A stretch of DNA of 64,000 bases. It comes from Leptospira ognonensis (lineage in GTDB: Bacteria > Spirochaetota > Leptospiria > Leptospirales > Leptospiraceae). This document shows positions 7,509-17,415 of this stretch, piece after piece (the first letter of the stretch is position 1; each line of letters begins with the position of its first letter). A model generated the notes under the pieces. It saw only the letters and a list, made by a program, of their open reading frames with translations, ran no database searches and had not been told where the DNA came from. The position numbers and the translations under genes were made by a program. The stretch is taken from positions 1 to 64,000 of the forward strand of contig NZ_RQGD01000045.1 in assembly GCF_004770745.1 (NCBI RefSeq), given 5' to 3'.

Positions 7509-9873
7509 TCAATGTATATTTTGCGAGCGTATAGGGAGGCTCGCCGTTGCGATCCAAACTCTGGAAATTATGATGAAAGCCTCTAACGGATTGGTAACCA
7601 ATAATAGTAAACTTGGTACTTCCTATGGGTTTAAAAAGAATACTTCGATTGAAGAAATAAAGCACAGGATTGTCCATTAGAGTGGCGCCAATATCTTTAA
7701 AATGAGGCTGTATCTTGTTAAATGTTTCATAAATATCGATTGAGTTTGCAGCGCGAATGATGATTGTTTTATCCTTTAACTTTGGAATGTTACGGTTTCT
7801 GAAGAGCCATCGATTCGTATCCTCATAAGATTCTAGAAAATTTCCGACTCCATCCGCACTGATGATTCTAATATTGCCAAAGGAATACAATTGTTCCTTC
7901 TTATCATTCGGAACTTTTTTCAAAAACAATTCTACTTCCGTCGGGAGCTCCCAAAGGATAACATTCATTTTTGGAAAATGGTATGCCACCGACTGTGATG
8001 TAATCCCAGGGGCATCCACATTATTTAACGCTGGACCGATGTCGATGAATACTACGTTTTCTCCCTTCACATAACTTTTATTTGGAGGGAAAAGTGAATT
8101 TTTTAAATAAGCTAAGGCTTGAGTTCCAAAAAAATCTATATGCAGTAAATCGCGTAAAAATTCATTAGTGTCTTCAAGACGGTCTTGGTAAGTACGTGCC
8201 CTAATCTCCTCGTCTTGGCCATTAAAAATATAACGTCCTGTAGATGATTTGATCACACTTTCCTCATAGGTTGTAAAGGCATCATTTTTTGGAATTTCGA
8301 ATGTTCCGAATTGAATATAGTTTGTTATCTGTAAATTCGGTTTTGATTCCAAAGGTAAAATACCACTGTAAGGACTCAAACGAGTATATTGTTTATAGTA
8401 CGATTCGGTTTCGTCAACAGATCCTTTAATTTGGTATATATAAGCAAGATTCAGTAAAGCATTTCGATAATAAAGATTGTCTTCTATTGGCAGAAAGGCT
8501 TTTGCATTAATGATTTCTTCAAAATAGAATTGTGCCTGGTTATAATTTCCCATACTAAAATTGATAGCACCGGAAAGAAGGATTAAATGAAAACTGAGCT
8601 CGTGATTCGTTTGACCAATTTGAAATAATTTTTTCTTGGAAAGATTTGCAAAATGAAGGCTTGCTTCAAAAGAAGAAAGAGAAAATTGTAACCTGGAAAA
8701 ATTATAATAGAACAACGCCTGATCAAAATCATGGAACTGACTTATAGATTTTTCTAATTTATAGAACTCATTTAGAGCAATTTCTCTTTGACCTAATTGA
8801 GCAAGAAGCAATGAGTAATGGATTTGGTTTACAAGATAATTACTTTTTCTTTCATACGCTAGCGTTTCATACATCTCTTTAGCAGAAGTAAAATAAAACA
8901 ACGCCTCTTCTGACTTCCCAAGCGAAATTAAAATTCGACCGATTAACGAAAGAGTCTCAGCATACTCTTCATGAAAAACCTTTCCTTGGTTCTCGCGTTC
9001 TTTTCGGGAGAGTTGAAAAAATTCAAAAGCTAAATCATTCTGTTTTTCGCTATAATAGCCTTTAGCAATCTCATATGACAAGAGATAAGTGTAGTCAGAG
9101 GACATGAATTTATTTTCAGTCCAAACTTTCCACACATCCTTACCAACAGAGCTACCTTTCCATTTTAAAGAACTTAGCAGCGACTCGAAACGAAGAAAGG
9201 GAGATTTTGGTTTTGCCGAAATCAATTGATTCATGAGTGCTTGTTGCTGAAGCTCAGTAACGCTCTTATCAAAAGCCGATTTGTAGATTAAATACTCACT
9301 TGATGAAAGAATTTCTGGATTTATATCAAAAGGAAGTGACTCGTATTTTGGATTCAAGAGCAAATATCGATTCAATCGAATTTTTTCTCGAATCAGTGAA
9401 AGATAAGATTCTGTAATTTGAATTGGCGCCTTACCAATTTCATCCCAACTAACACGCAATTTTTGACCACTATATGATTTAAAATGTTTTGGAAATTTTA
9501 TTTCCGCCTGGAAGGTAATTCCGAAGCGATCAACATCGAAATCTCCACCTAAGGCAATGTCGGCGAATGTCGATTCAAAATCTGCTTTTTCGATTTCAAA
9601 GCCAAGAAATACAAGGCTACTCATTTTTTGGAACTCAAGGGAGACAAGATGACTCAGCGTATCGTTATGTAGATCGATGCCTTTAACAGAACTATAACGC
9701 CAAGGGGAAAGAGAAATTTTTGGAATCATACTGGGAGCATTGTATGATTTCGGAAGCGTTTCTTTCTGAATTGTATTTTTAATAGAGTAGTATAGCGGAG
9801 GATATGCGATCGCCGCGAGAAAGATTAGAGTGAGTAATGCGTTTTTTTGAAAGCGGGACAAGGATTTGTTCAA
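7498..9873 (-). CDS. Membrane-anchored TPR protein with C-terminal Rossmann-like domain
   Basis: A 791-residue protein with one N-terminal membrane anchor (ALLTLIFLAAIAYPPLYYSI). A long helical repeat region of TPR type spans about 250-510 (for example SLIGRILISLGKSEEALFYF, LIGQ-type pairs and ALLNLAYIYQIKGSVDETES). The C-terminal 200 residues look like a Rossmann fold of the methyltransferase kind (VVFIDIGPALNNVDAPG near 610), but no clean SAM-binding glycine motif is visible, so activity is unproven. It probably sits on the periplasmic or outer face of the inner membrane. It is co-transcribed with the overlapping membrane gene downstream. Confidence 0.65.
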   Translation of the reverse strand: MNKSLSRFQKNALLTLIFLAAIAYPPLYYSIKNTIQKETLPKSYNAPSMIPKISLSPWRYSSVKGIDLHNDTLSHLVSLEFQKMSSLVFLGFEIEKADFESTFADIALGGDFDVDRFGITFQAEIKFPKHFKSYSGQKLRVSWDEIGKAPIQITESYLSLIREKIRLNRYLLLNPKYESLPFDINPEILSSSEYLIYKSAFDKSVTELQQQALMNQLISAKPKSPFLRFESLLSSLKWKGSSVGKDVWKVWTENKFMSSDYTYLLSYEIAKGYYSEKQNDLAFEFFQLSRKERENQGKVFHEEYAETLSLIGRILISLGKSEEALFYFTSAKEMYETLAYERKSNYLVNQIHYSLLLAQLGQREIALNEFYKLEKSISQFHDFDQALFYYNFSRLQFSLSSFEASLHFANLSKKKLFQIGQTNHELSFHLILLSGAINFSMGNYNQAQFYFEEIINAKAFLPIEDNLYYRNALLNLAYIYQIKGSVDETESYYKQYTRLSPYSGILPLESKPNLQITNYIQFGTFEIPKNDAFTTYEESVIKSSTGRYIFNGQDEEIRARTYQDRLEDTNEFLRDLLHIDFFGTQALAYLKNSLFPPNKSYVKGENVVFIDIGPALNNVDAPGITSQSVAYHFPKMNVILWELPTEVELFLKKVPNDKKEQLYSFGNIRIISADGVGNFLESYEDTNRWLFRNRNIPKLKDKTIIIRAANSIDIYETFNKIQPHFKDIGATLMDNPVLYFFNRSILFKPIGSTKFTIIGYQSVRGFHHNFQSLDRNGEPPYTLAKYTLNEY

Positions 9874-9926
9874 TTCTAAAAATAATGATATGACCCATTA
9901 TCTTTAGAATTTTGCTAGATTCAAGG

Positions 9927-9948
9927 AAAAAATGGGGGTCACCCCCCA
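9927..9948 (-). terminator. Rho-independent terminator of fliK-flgD-flgE
   Basis: Read on the minus strand just after the flgE stop: stem TGGGGG/CCCCCA with a 4-base loop, followed by six T residues. Placement and shape are those of an intrinsic terminator closing the flagellar operon. Confidence 0.8.
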
Positions 9949-9952
9949 CCGA

Positions 9953-11347
9953 TTATCGTTTTAGTCCAAGGACTTCCTGAATCATCTGATCCGAAGTGAC
10001 AATGGTTCTCGAGTTGGCTTGGAAACCACGCTGTGTAACGATCATATCTGTAAATTGGTCAGAAAGGTCAACGTTTGACATCTCAAGAAGTCCCGCATTG
10101 ATCTTGCCCCGACCTTGAGATCCCGCTTCTCCAATGTTTGCCTCTCCCGAGTTCATGGAAAAACTATACATTGTGTCTCCTTCTTTATTGAGACCAGCTG
10201 GGTTTGTAAAATTGGCCATTGCAATCCGAGCGAGTGGTTGGCGCACACCGTTCGAAAAAACTCCCGTCACGGTTCCTGTGTTATCAATGGAAAAGGATTC
10301 CATGTACCCCATCGCATAACCATCCTGTTTTACAGCCTTGGTCGTAAAATCGGAGGAGAATTGTGTGATCCCGCCAACGAGTCCTGCTTCACCTAAATTT
10401 AAACTGAAAGTTTGAGTCGTGGGATTGCCAGGCAAGCGGAAAGAAACCTTTGCTTCTAGTTTTCCTGTGGTTTGCGAATCAACTCCATCGGATACAGAGA
10501 TAATTTTTCCGTCTGGAGTAAAGGAGACCTCGAGTTCATTGTTTCCAGGAACTTGTGTATTTTCTCCACCCGTTCCATTTACATCCACAGAAAGTTGAGA
10601 AGACTCATCTAAATTCATTCGCATCTTCCAAACATTGTCTCGGACTTTATAAAACTCAACTCCTAGCTGGCGTGTATTACCTTGTTCATCATATACGTTT
10701 ATGCTTGTTACATGACCCCTTCTCTGACGTGGATCTGGATCGTTAATGTATCTTTTGATGTCTTCTTCGGTCGCATCTGCTGGAACTGCAGGAACATTGG
10801 AATTGAGATTTGATTGAAAGTCTACTTTTTGAGTCGCTCGAGCCGGCTCCTTGGAGTATAAGGGAATGATAATATCTTCTACTGATCCAGCGGAATTAAT
10901 ATACTTATTTCCGGTATCATCTAGGCGGGAGTTCCAACCTTGCACCTTCAATCCGTTCGCAGGGTTTACGTAATAACCATTTTTGTCTACGTTGAAGGCA
11001 CCAGCTCTCGTATAAAAAGACTTATCACCATCCTTAACAATAAAAAATCCTTCACCGGAAATCGCGATGTCTGTGTTTTTTCCAGTAGTCTGGAGAGCAC
11101 CTTGAGTCATTATCTTATCAATCGCTGCAATGAGAGAACCAAGTCCAACTTGTTTTGGGTTTGTTCCACCAATATTTTCTTTTGGCTCAGACGCACCTTG
11201 CAATTCTTGCGAGATCATATCTTGGAATGTTACACGCTCAGTCTTGAAACCATGCGTGTTAACGTTTGATATGTTATTCCCGATAACGTCCATTCTTACT
11301 TGGTGGTTTTTTAATCCGGATACTCCGGAGTAAAGCGATCTCATCAT
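9953..11347 (-). CDS. flgE: Flagellar hook protein FlgE
   Basis: A 464-residue structural protein of the periplasmic flagellar hook. The N-terminal rod/hook motif ([40 protein letters not shown]), the GEGFFIV box and the C-terminal heptad region ([19 protein letters not shown]) are complete. Spirochaete hooks are reported to be crosslinked by lysinoalanine between Lys165 and Cys178 (Treponema denticola numbering). Here Lys166 is present, but the aligned position is Ser179 (KVDFQSNLN) and the whole protein lacks Cys. It is last in the fliK-flgD-flgE operon, 37 bases after flgD. Confidence 0.95.
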   Translation of the reverse strand: MMRSLYSGVSGLKNHQVRMDVIGNNISNVNTHGFKTERVTFQDMISQELQGASEPKENIGGTNPKQVGLGSLIAAIDKIMTQGALQTTGKNTDIAISGEGFFIVKDGDKSFYTRAGAFNVDKNGYYVNPANGLKVQGWNSRLDDTGNKYINSAGSVEDIIIPLYSKEPARATQKVDFQSNLNSNVPAVPADATEEDIKRYINDPDPRQRRGHVTSINVYDEQGNTRQLGVEFYKVRDNVWKMRMNLDESSQLSVDVNGTGGENTQVPGNNELEVSFTPDGKIISVSDGVDSQTTGKLEAKVSFRLPGNPTTQTFSLNLGEAGLVGGITQFSSDFTTKAVKQDGYAMGYMESFSIDNTGTVTGVFSNGVRQPLARIAMANFTNPAGLNKEGDTMYSFSMNSGEANIGEAGSQGRGKINAGLLEMSNVDLSDQFTDMIVTQRGFQANSRTIVTSDQMIQEVLGLKR

Positions 11348-11384
11348 ATATTTATCCCTCTTTTACCTTATCGACCTTTTCTGA

Positions 11385-12014
11385 TTAATCCTTATAAGCT
11401 TCTTGTCTGCTTTGTGTATTATTTGGAATTTCCGGAAGTTTTAACTCAGCTTGCGCTGGAACAACTGGTTCCTGTTTTACGACAGCAGGTTGTCTCTGAT
11501 ATTCTGGTTGCATTTTTAACAATTCAGGATCAGAGATTAAATTTATTTTCGTAACGTCTATCATACGTCCGCTGACACGAACGTAAGTTTTACCTTCATT
11601 ATCAAACATGATAGCACCGGCTATTCCTGTGACATCCTCACCAGTGACTAGATCCGGACCAGAAACCATCTTTCCGACAACCGAGTAACTTTGTTTCGAT
11701 TCCATTCTCTGTATGCCCGATGAAATGTTCTTCATCTGTTCGAGTGAAGAAAATTGTGCCATTTGTGCGATGAAGTCTTTGTCTTGGACTGGATTTGTCG
11801 GATCTTGGTGTGAAAGTTGAGTTAAAAGAAGTTTAAGAAAATCATCTTTCCCTAATTCTTTTTGTTTTTCTCGAATCTCAATCCCTTTGAGCCCGCTTTT
11901 CTCTTCCTTATCCATTTGATCTAAATGCTTACGGATATTGAACGTCTTTTCGGTATCGAGATACCTACTTCGAACTGCGTTTTGACTGGATATATCTTGT
12001 ATCGAATCAGGCAT
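11385..12014 (-). CDS. flgD: Flagellar hook-capping protein FlgD
   Basis: A 209-residue scaffold for hook assembly. The diagnostic FlgD N-terminal signature is clear: [41 protein letters not shown] small beta domain follows ([19 protein letters not shown]). The final 35 residues are rich in Pro, Gln and Lys ([20 protein letters not shown]) and probably disordered. It lies between fliK (12 bases) and flgE. Confidence 0.93.
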   Translation of the reverse strand: MPDSIQDISSQNAVRSRYLDTEKTFNIRKHLDQMDKEEKSGLKGIEIREKQKELGKDDFLKLLLTQLSHQDPTNPVQDKDFIAQMAQFSSLEQMKNISSGIQRMESKQSYSVVGKMVSGPDLVTGEDVTGIAGAIMFDNEGKTYVRVSGRMIDVTKINLISDPELLKMQPEYQRQPAVVKQEPVVPAQAELKLPEIPNNTQSRQEAYKD

Positions 12015-12026
12015 CTCTATTGTCCT

Positions 12027-13703
12027 TTACGCGAAAATCTCAAGCGCACCTGATGGCTTAAGATAAGCATCATCTTCACTTTTGGTATCATTTCCTTCCT
12101 CTCTGGCGGAACTTCTGTTATATGAAGATCTTACCATTTCTTCCGCAAATTTCCGATCTTCCGAATTCTGTTGAGAAAACTTAGAACCATTTTGATCCCA
12201 TACATCCACGAGAAGTGACTCGAGAGATAGCCCCGATTCTTTGAAGTTTTCTTTCAATTTTGCGATTTCATTTGTAAGAAGATCTTTCATTTCTTCTGTT
12301 TCAACAAGGATCCTTCCTTCAACCTTATCTCCATCGACAGATACACGTAGGGTCAATCTTCCAAATTCTTTTGGATTCATTATGATTTCTGCAGTGGACT
12401 TTCCGTTTTGCACAATGTCAAAGCGAGCCTGTTTTACTAGTTCATCTAAATTCTTCTGCATTTCCTGACGGGTCGGAGTATTCGATTTTTCCGACTTACT
12501 AAGTTCCTCAGAACGGCTGTTCCATTTTGTCTCTGCAGCAAACGAAAATCCATCTCGCTGCGAGGAAGGATTTTTATTTCCACTATTCATTTGTCCATTT
12601 TCTTCCTTGGAAGATGTGGCATTGGTATTTATCGCAGAAGAAATCTCTGTTTGCTCTTTTGTTTTGATTTTTTCTGCTGCCGAATTTGATTTTGGTTCGG
12701 TTTTTAAAAATTCCTTCTCTTTGATTCCGAGGCTACGTGTTGATTTTTCACCTAGCGCTAGTAAATCCAAATTTTCTTTTCGTTCCTCTTTGAAATCGGT
12801 AACATTGCTCCCGTTTTTCTTTTTAGGAATTTCTTTTTGAAATACATTTTCCTTAGGCAATTGGTTGGCAACCGGAGGAAGTTCCGATTCTTTTTTCACT
12901 ACTTCTTTACTGACAGCTGAAAAGGTAGAAGGCGCGCCCGAGCCAACACCCGGTTTTTCTGTTGATTTGGAAACTTGTTTGGTTTTTGAAAAATTAGCAA
13001 ACGTTACATTTCCGTTCTGGATTCGAATTTTCGGATTTGTGAACGCTATGTTTTCTGAGCTAGTTTTTGGTATTTCCAGTTTTAATTCGTTCGGAGAATT
13101 TAATTCTTTCGCTTTAAATTCTTTTTTATCTTTTTTGAAGATTGAGTCAGCGATTTTTTTCGCTTCCTCCATAAAGTTTGTATTTTCTTTTACAGAGCTA
13201 GCATAAGGTGCATTTTTTTCATTTTGTTTTAGAAGTGCAAATTGAGTCGGTTTCCTGTCCTGCTTTGTGGATTCTATTTCCACACTTTCTTGGGTCTCTT
13301 TTCGTTGGAACGAGTGTGCAAATTCATGTCCTAGATACACGATTGAATCGGTTACAGATTCCGCTTCTATTTCGTCTTCATCTAAATCCAATGCAAAAGC
13401 CTCCTCCTCCTCCTCGAGGTCCAGCCTTTCGACCTTTTGGTTTTCTGTTTCTAGTTTCGATTCTTCTTTTTGCTCCTTCGGATTTATGCGAGCGCTAGCT
13501 GACTCGTCTTTGTTACGAGCGGAATTTAGGTCTGACTTCAATGGAGATTCAAATGCAGATACAAGACTATCTGCTTCCCGTTTCAATAGATCACTGAAAG
13601 GAACGGAAGCAGTCTCTGCCGATTTATTGCCATCAAGGGCCACAGTCTTAATGTCAAAACTGAGAGCGGATGTTAGTTGTCTTGAGTCCCGAGAAATGTT
13701 CAT
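12027..13703 (-). CDS. fliK: Flagellar hook-length control protein FliK
   Basis: A 558-residue protein. The first 400 residues are low-complexity, rich in Lys, Glu, Ser and Asn, as expected for the exported molecular-ruler part of FliK. The C-terminal domain has the family's conserved core (AEIIMNPKEFGRLTLRVSVD, GRILVETEEMKDLL), thought to switch the export apparatus from hook to filament substrates. A good Shine-Dalgarno sequence (TAAGGAG, 7 bases before ATG) fixes the start. Its position immediately before flgD and flgE supports the call despite the variable N-terminus. An acidic run (EEEEEAF near 97) is notable. Confidence 0.88.
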   Translation of the reverse strand: MNISRDSRQLTSALSFDIKTVALDGNKSAETASVPFSDLLKREADSLVSAFESPLKSDLNSARNKDESASARINPKEQKEESKLETENQKVERLDLEEEEEAFALDLDEDEIEAESVTDSIVYLGHEFAHSFQRKETQESVEIESTKQDRKPTQFALLKQNEKNAPYASSVKENTNFMEEAKKIADSIFKKDKKEFKAKELNSPNELKLEIPKTSSENIAFTNPKIRIQNGNVTFANFSKTKQVSKSTEKPGVGSGAPSTFSAVSKEVVKKESELPPVANQLPKENVFQKEIPKKKNGSNVTDFKEERKENLDLLALGEKSTRSLGIKEKEFLKTEPKSNSAAEKIKTKEQTEISSAINTNATSSKEENGQMNSGNKNPSSQRDGFSFAAETKWNSRSEELSKSEKSNTPTRQEMQKNLDELVKQARFDIVQNGKSTAEIIMNPKEFGRLTLRVSVDGDKVEGRILVETEEMKDLLTNEIAKLKENFKESGLSLESLLVDVWDQNGSKFSQQNSEDRKFAEEMVRSSYNRSSAREEGNDTKSEDDAYLKPSGALEIFA

Positions 13704-13841
13704 GGGAAATCTCCTTACAAACTAAGGATCGAACTTCCACAGAATACCTTGAGACATTTATCTTCATTCTTCCCCTCCCTATGTCTCCAAGGCTGTGATT
13801 TCTATTGACATTCTCGCTCCTTGCGAAAAATTTGACAAATA

Positions 13842-13856
13842 TCCAATAAATTGGAC
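13842..13856. promoter_or_regulatory. Putative sulfur-regulon operator, copy 1 (before cysT)
   Basis: TCCAATAAATTGGAC, an inverted repeat TCCAAT-AA-ATTGGA, 45 bases before cysT and just after a TTGACA hexamer (13832-13837). Nearly the same sequence recurs 21 bases on in the opposite orientation and again between cysJ and cobA. The binding protein is unknown. Confidence 0.45.
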
Positions 13857-13862
13857 AAATGA

Positions 13863-13877
13863 TCCGATTTATTGTAA
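13863..13877. promoter_or_regulatory. Putative sulfur-regulon operator, copy 2 (before cysT)
   Basis: TCCGATTTATTGTAA matches the reverse complement of copy 1 at 10 of the central 12 positions. Its start lies 21 bases from that of copy 1, two helical turns, which suits side-by-side protein dimers. It ends 24 bases before the cysT ATG. Confidence 0.4.
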
Positions 13878-13901
13878 AAATTACTGGATAACCCCGCAAA
13901 T

Positions 13902-14735
13902 ATGGACACATTCATTAGTACCCGCCCATATACAAAGACGAGTTTCGGACTCAGCTTGGGTGTGACGGTATTTTATTTGAGCTTGATGGTCATGATTCCC
14001 TTGCTCGGACTTTTTTTTTCCACGGCACAAATTGGATGGGAAGGAATCTTCTCTGTATTTAGCGAAGACAGAACGCGAAATGCGCTATTTTTAAGTTTTT
14101 ATGTGGGTTTTGTTTCCGCAATCATCAATCTATTTGTCGGTTTTCTCTTTGCATGGGTGCTTGTTCGGTATGAGTTTCCAGGCAAAAAAATCATCGATAC
14201 CCTTGTGGACTTGCCCTTTACGCTGCCAACTGCGGTTGCAGGCATAGCACTTACCACCATCTATTCGCAAAATGGATGGGTCGGGAAAATTTTTGCCCCG
14301 TTTTCTATCAAAATCGCATATACCCCAATTGGAATTATCATCGCACTTGTTTTTATTGGTTTTCCCTTTGTGGTTCGCGCCGTACAACCGGTGTTAGAAG
14401 ACTTGCCTAAAGAAATGGAAGAAGGCGCAAGATGTTTAGGTGCCTCGCCTTTCACTACCTTTCGAAGAGTTATTTTTCCCGAGTTGTGGCCATCCATTCT
14501 TTCTGGAACAGGAATGGCTTTTGCTCGTGGCATTGGTGAGTATGGGAGTGTCGTTTTTATTTCAGGAAACATTCCAGGAAAAACTGAGATATTGCCACTA
14601 CTGATCATCACAAAGTTAGAACAATATGAATATGCAAAGGCAACTGGAATAGCGGTTGTTATGCTAGTTATTTCTTTTTCTATCATGTTCATTATCAATG
14701 TCTTACAAAACCGTGCCTCACGGAGATTGACATGA
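13902..14735 (+). CDS. cysT: Sulfate ABC transporter permease CysT (CysU)
   Basis: A 277-residue inner-membrane permease with six membrane segments, one of the two subunits of the sulfate/thiosulfate importer. The cytoplasmic EAA loop that contacts the ATPase is clear ([20 protein letters not shown]), as is the CysT/ModB segment [16 protein letters not shown]. It opens a plus-strand run cysT-cysW-cysA-cysH-cysD-cysN. No sulfate-binding protein (Sbp/CysP) is encoded with it, so that subunit must lie elsewhere. Two copies of a putative operator precede it. Confidence 0.92.
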   Translation: MDTFISTRPYTKTSFGLSLGVTVFYLSLMVMIPLLGLFFSTAQIGWEGIFSVFSEDRTRNALFLSFYVGFVSAIINLFVGFLFAWVLVRYEFPGKKIIDTLVDLPFTLPTAVAGIALTTIYSQNGWVGKIFAPFSIKIAYTPIGIIIALVFIGFPFVVRAVQPVLEDLPKEMEEGARCLGASPFTTFRRVIFPELWPSILSGTGMAFARGIGEYGSVVFISGNIPGKTEILPLLIITKLEQYEYAKATGIAVVMLVISFSIMFIINVLQNRASRRLT

Positions 14736-15544
14736 AAGAATCAACATTTCCTTTTACAAAGTGGATATTGATCAGTTTTGTATATTTTTTTGCGTTTGTG
14801 ATTCTAATTTTACCAATACTCACTGTCTTTCAAGAAGCATTCGCAAAAGGAATTTCTGGATACATCGAAGCGCTCAAAGATCCCGATACCATTTCAGCAT
14901 TTATGCTCACACTTGAAGTGGCAGCAATTACTGTCCCCATCAATACTGTTTTTGGTTTCATTGCTGCCTTCACAATCACTCGGTTCCAATTTCCTGGTAA
15001 AAATATAATACTGACCATCATAGATTCCCCATTCGCCGTATCACCCGTGATTGCCGGTTTAATTTTCCTGCTAATTTTCGGAAGGCAGGGATGGCTTGGA
15101 GGAACACTCGATGCTTGGGACATTAAGATTGTTTTCAATACACCAGGACTTGTCATTGCGACACTCTTTATTACCCTTCCCTTTGTGGCAAGGGAACTCA
15201 TTCCGCTTATGCAGTCTCAAGGGAAAGAAGAAGAAGAAGCAGGATTATTACTCGGAGCAAGCTTTTTTCAGACACTAAGAAAGATCATTTTACCGAATGT
15301 CAAATGGGGCTTGATATACGGAATCATTTTGTGTAACGCTCGTGCTATGGGAGAATTTGGTGCAGTTTCTGTATTGTCGGGTCATATACGAGGACAGACA
15401 AATACTCTCCCCCTTCAAATCGAGGTTTTATATAATGAATATAACTCGGTTGAGGCATTTACTGCAGCTTCCCTACTTGTATTTTTATCGTTACTGACAC
15501 TTATCGTTAAGATTATCCTGGAAAAGAATATTCATAAAAAGTAA
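14732..15544 (+). CDS. cysW: Sulfate ABC transporter permease CysW
   Basis: A 270-residue partner permease to CysT, overlapping it by four bases (ATGA), a sign of translational coupling. Six membrane segments, with the EAA loop [20 protein letters not shown] and the CysW-typical [20 protein letters not shown]. It forms the other half of the membrane channel. Confidence 0.92.
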   Translation: MKESTFPFTKWILISFVYFFAFVILILPILTVFQEAFAKGISGYIEALKDPDTISAFMLTLEVAAITVPINTVFGFIAAFTITRFQFPGKNIILTIIDSPFAVSPVIAGLIFLLIFGRQGWLGGTLDAWDIKIVFNTPGLVIATLFITLPFVARELIPLMQSQGKEEEEAGLLLGASFFQTLRKIILPNVKWGLIYGIILCNARAMGEFGAVSVLSGHIRGQTNTLPLQIEVLYNEYNSVEAFTAASLLVFLSLLTLIVKIILEKNIHKK

Positions 15545-15549
15545 AACTC

Positions 15550-16617
15550 ATGTCTATCGAAATTAAAAACATAAATAAATCGTTCGGATCATTTGAGGCT
15601 CTTTCAAATATCAATCTAACCATTAAACATGGTGAGCTAGCCGCCTTACTTGGACCAAGCGGAAGTGGAAAAACGACTCTGTTGCGTATCATCGCGGGAC
15701 TTGAATCCCCTGATAGCGGTGAAATCATTTTTCATGATGAGATGGCCAATACTTCGAAAATCAAGAATGGCGAAGTTGGTTTTGTGTTTCAGCATTATGC
15801 GCTTTTTCGGCATATGAATATTTTCGAGAATGTTGCCTTTGGTTTGAAAGTTCGAAAAAGAAATATAAGACCAAGCAAAGCAGAGATTGAAGAAAAAGTT
15901 CACAGCTTACTCAAGTTAGTGCAATTGGATAATTTTCAATACCGCTATCCTAGCGAGCTATCCGGTGGCCAAAGACAAAGAGTGGCACTTGCACGGGCAC
16001 TGGCGATTGAACCAAAATTTTTATTACTTGATGAACCTTTTGGTGCGTTAGATGCAAAAGTCAGAAAAGAACTTAGAAATTGGGTACGTCGTTTGCATGA
16101 CGAAATTCATATCACAAGTGTATTTGTAACTCATGACCAAGAAGAAGCTCTGGAAGTTAGCGATACCGTCGTCATCCTTAGATCTGGCAAGATTGAGCAG
16201 ATTGGTAGCCCCGACGAAGTCTATAACAAACCAAAATCTCCCTTCGTATTCAACTTTTTAGGGGATGTAAACCTATTCCATGGCAGAATCCATGAAGGAA
16301 AAGCTGTTATTGGAAATGTAGATGTCGAATCGCCTGACCATGCTGCTCTGGAAAATTCTGCTGCAGTAGCCTACGTACGTCCTTATGATGTGGAAATATT
16401 GAGATCAAAAGACCAAGGAATTGCAGCCGAAATACAATACATTCATTCGACCGGACGGAATGTTCGCGTGGAGTTGAAACGTAAAGATACAGGCACTCTT
16501 ATCGAATCAGTTCTTGAACAAGAAAATTATAAGGCTTTGAATTTACTTCCGGGTGAAACTGTTTATTTACGCATTAAAAAAGCTACGGTATACGTTGATG
16601 ATGATTTTTCCATTTAA
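15550..16617 (+). CDS. cysA: Sulfate ABC transporter ATP-binding protein CysA
   Basis: A 355-residue ATPase that powers sulfate import. Walker [14 protein letters not shown]-loop [12 protein letters not shown], signature [15 protein letters not shown], Walker [15 protein letters not shown] and the switch His ([13 protein letters not shown]) are all intact. The C-terminal 110 residues are the regulatory TOBE-like extension typical of CysA/PotA/MalK proteins. It is 5 bases after cysW. Confidence 0.94.
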   Translation: MSIEIKNINKSFGSFEALSNINLTIKHGELAALLGPSGSGKTTLLRIIAGLESPDSGEIIFHDEMANTSKIKNGEVGFVFQHYALFRHMNIFENVAFGLKVRKRNIRPSKAEIEEKVHSLLKLVQLDNFQYRYPSELSGGQRQRVALARALAIEPKFLLLDEPFGALDAKVRKELRNWVRRLHDEIHITSVFVTHDQEEALEVSDTVVILRSGKIEQIGSPDEVYNKPKSPFVFNFLGDVNLFHGRIHEGKAVIGNVDVESPDHAALENSAAVAYVRPYDVEILRSKDQGIAAEIQYIHSTGRNVRVELKRKDTGTLIESVLEQENYKALNLLPGETVYLRIKKATVYVDDDFSI

Positions 16618-16674
16618 TATTTTTGAAGTTATTAGAAGGACTTTTACAAATTTTTACAGCCTGGTGAGGATAGA

Positions 16675-17415
16675 ATGACTGACATGAATATGACTGAAAT
16701 TTCAAATCTTTTGACGCCACTGAACCTTGAACAGTCTCTTGGTAAAATCAATGAATTGTATGGTAAAGATGCCGTATTCACGACAAGTTTTGGATTGGAA
16801 GACCAAGCAATTACGCATGCCATTTTTAAAAATAACTACTCAATTCGAGTAGTTACTCTAGACACAGGCAGATTGTTCCGAGAGACTTATGAACTTCATC
16901 GCCTGACGCTAGATAAGTATGGAAAGCAAATAGAAACTTACTTCCCGAATGCCTCTGATCTAGAACCATTTCTTCTGAAAAATGGACCCGACTCCTTCTA
17001 TGCATCCATCGAACAAAGAAAGGAATGCTGCCATATACGTAAAGTGATCCCTCTCGACAGAGCATTAAAGAGTGCCAAGATTTGGATCACAGGAATTCGT
17101 AAGGAACAATCAGGTACGAGAGGTGACATGCCGAAGGTGGAATTGGATGTGGCCAAAGATATCATCAAAGTTCATCCCATTTTGGATTGGACTTGGGAGG
17201 ATACATGGACATACGTTCGCGAAAACCATATTCCTTATAATAGTTTGCATGATAAAGGATATCCAAGCATAGGTTGTGCCCCATGCACACGCACCATAGA
17301 GCCTGGAGAGGATTTTCGAGCGGGACGCTGGTGGTGGGAAAATGAAAATACAAAAGAATGCGGTCTCCATTGGGTAGACGGCAAGTTAACACCTAAAAAG
17401 GAAATGAAAGCATAA
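16675..17415 (+). CDS. cysH: Adenylylsulfate (APS) reductase, iron-sulfur type
   Basis: A 246-residue reductase giving sulfite. It carries the four Cys of the [4Fe-4S] form: Cys118-Cys119 (KECCHIRK) and Cys201/Cys204 (GCAPCTR), followed by GRWWWE and the catalytic Cys229 (KECGLH). In the family this cysteine set marks enzymes that use APS directly, while PAPS reductases of the E. coli type lack the cluster. This fits the absence of an APS kinase (CysC) in the cluster. A Shine-Dalgarno-like GTGAGGAT lies 9 bases upstream. The gene overlaps cysD by one base (TAATG). Confidence 0.93.
   Translation: MTDMNMTEISNLLTPLNLEQSLGKINELYGKDAVFTTSFGLEDQAITHAIFKNNYSIRVVTLDTGRLFRETYELHRLTLDKYGKQIETYFPNASDLEPFLLKNGPDSFYASIEQRKECCHIRKVIPLDRALKSAKIWITGIRKEQSGTRGDMPKVELDVAKDIIKVHPILDWTWEDTWTYVRENHIPYNSLHDKGYPSIGCAPCTRTIEPGEDFRAGRWWWENENTKECGLHWVDGKLTPKKEMKA

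Noticed and set aside
13267..13725. Plus-strand Ser-rich frame antisense to fliK
   Set aside because: The antisense of a Lys/Glu/Ser-rich low-complexity region stays open by composition; no start signal or family.
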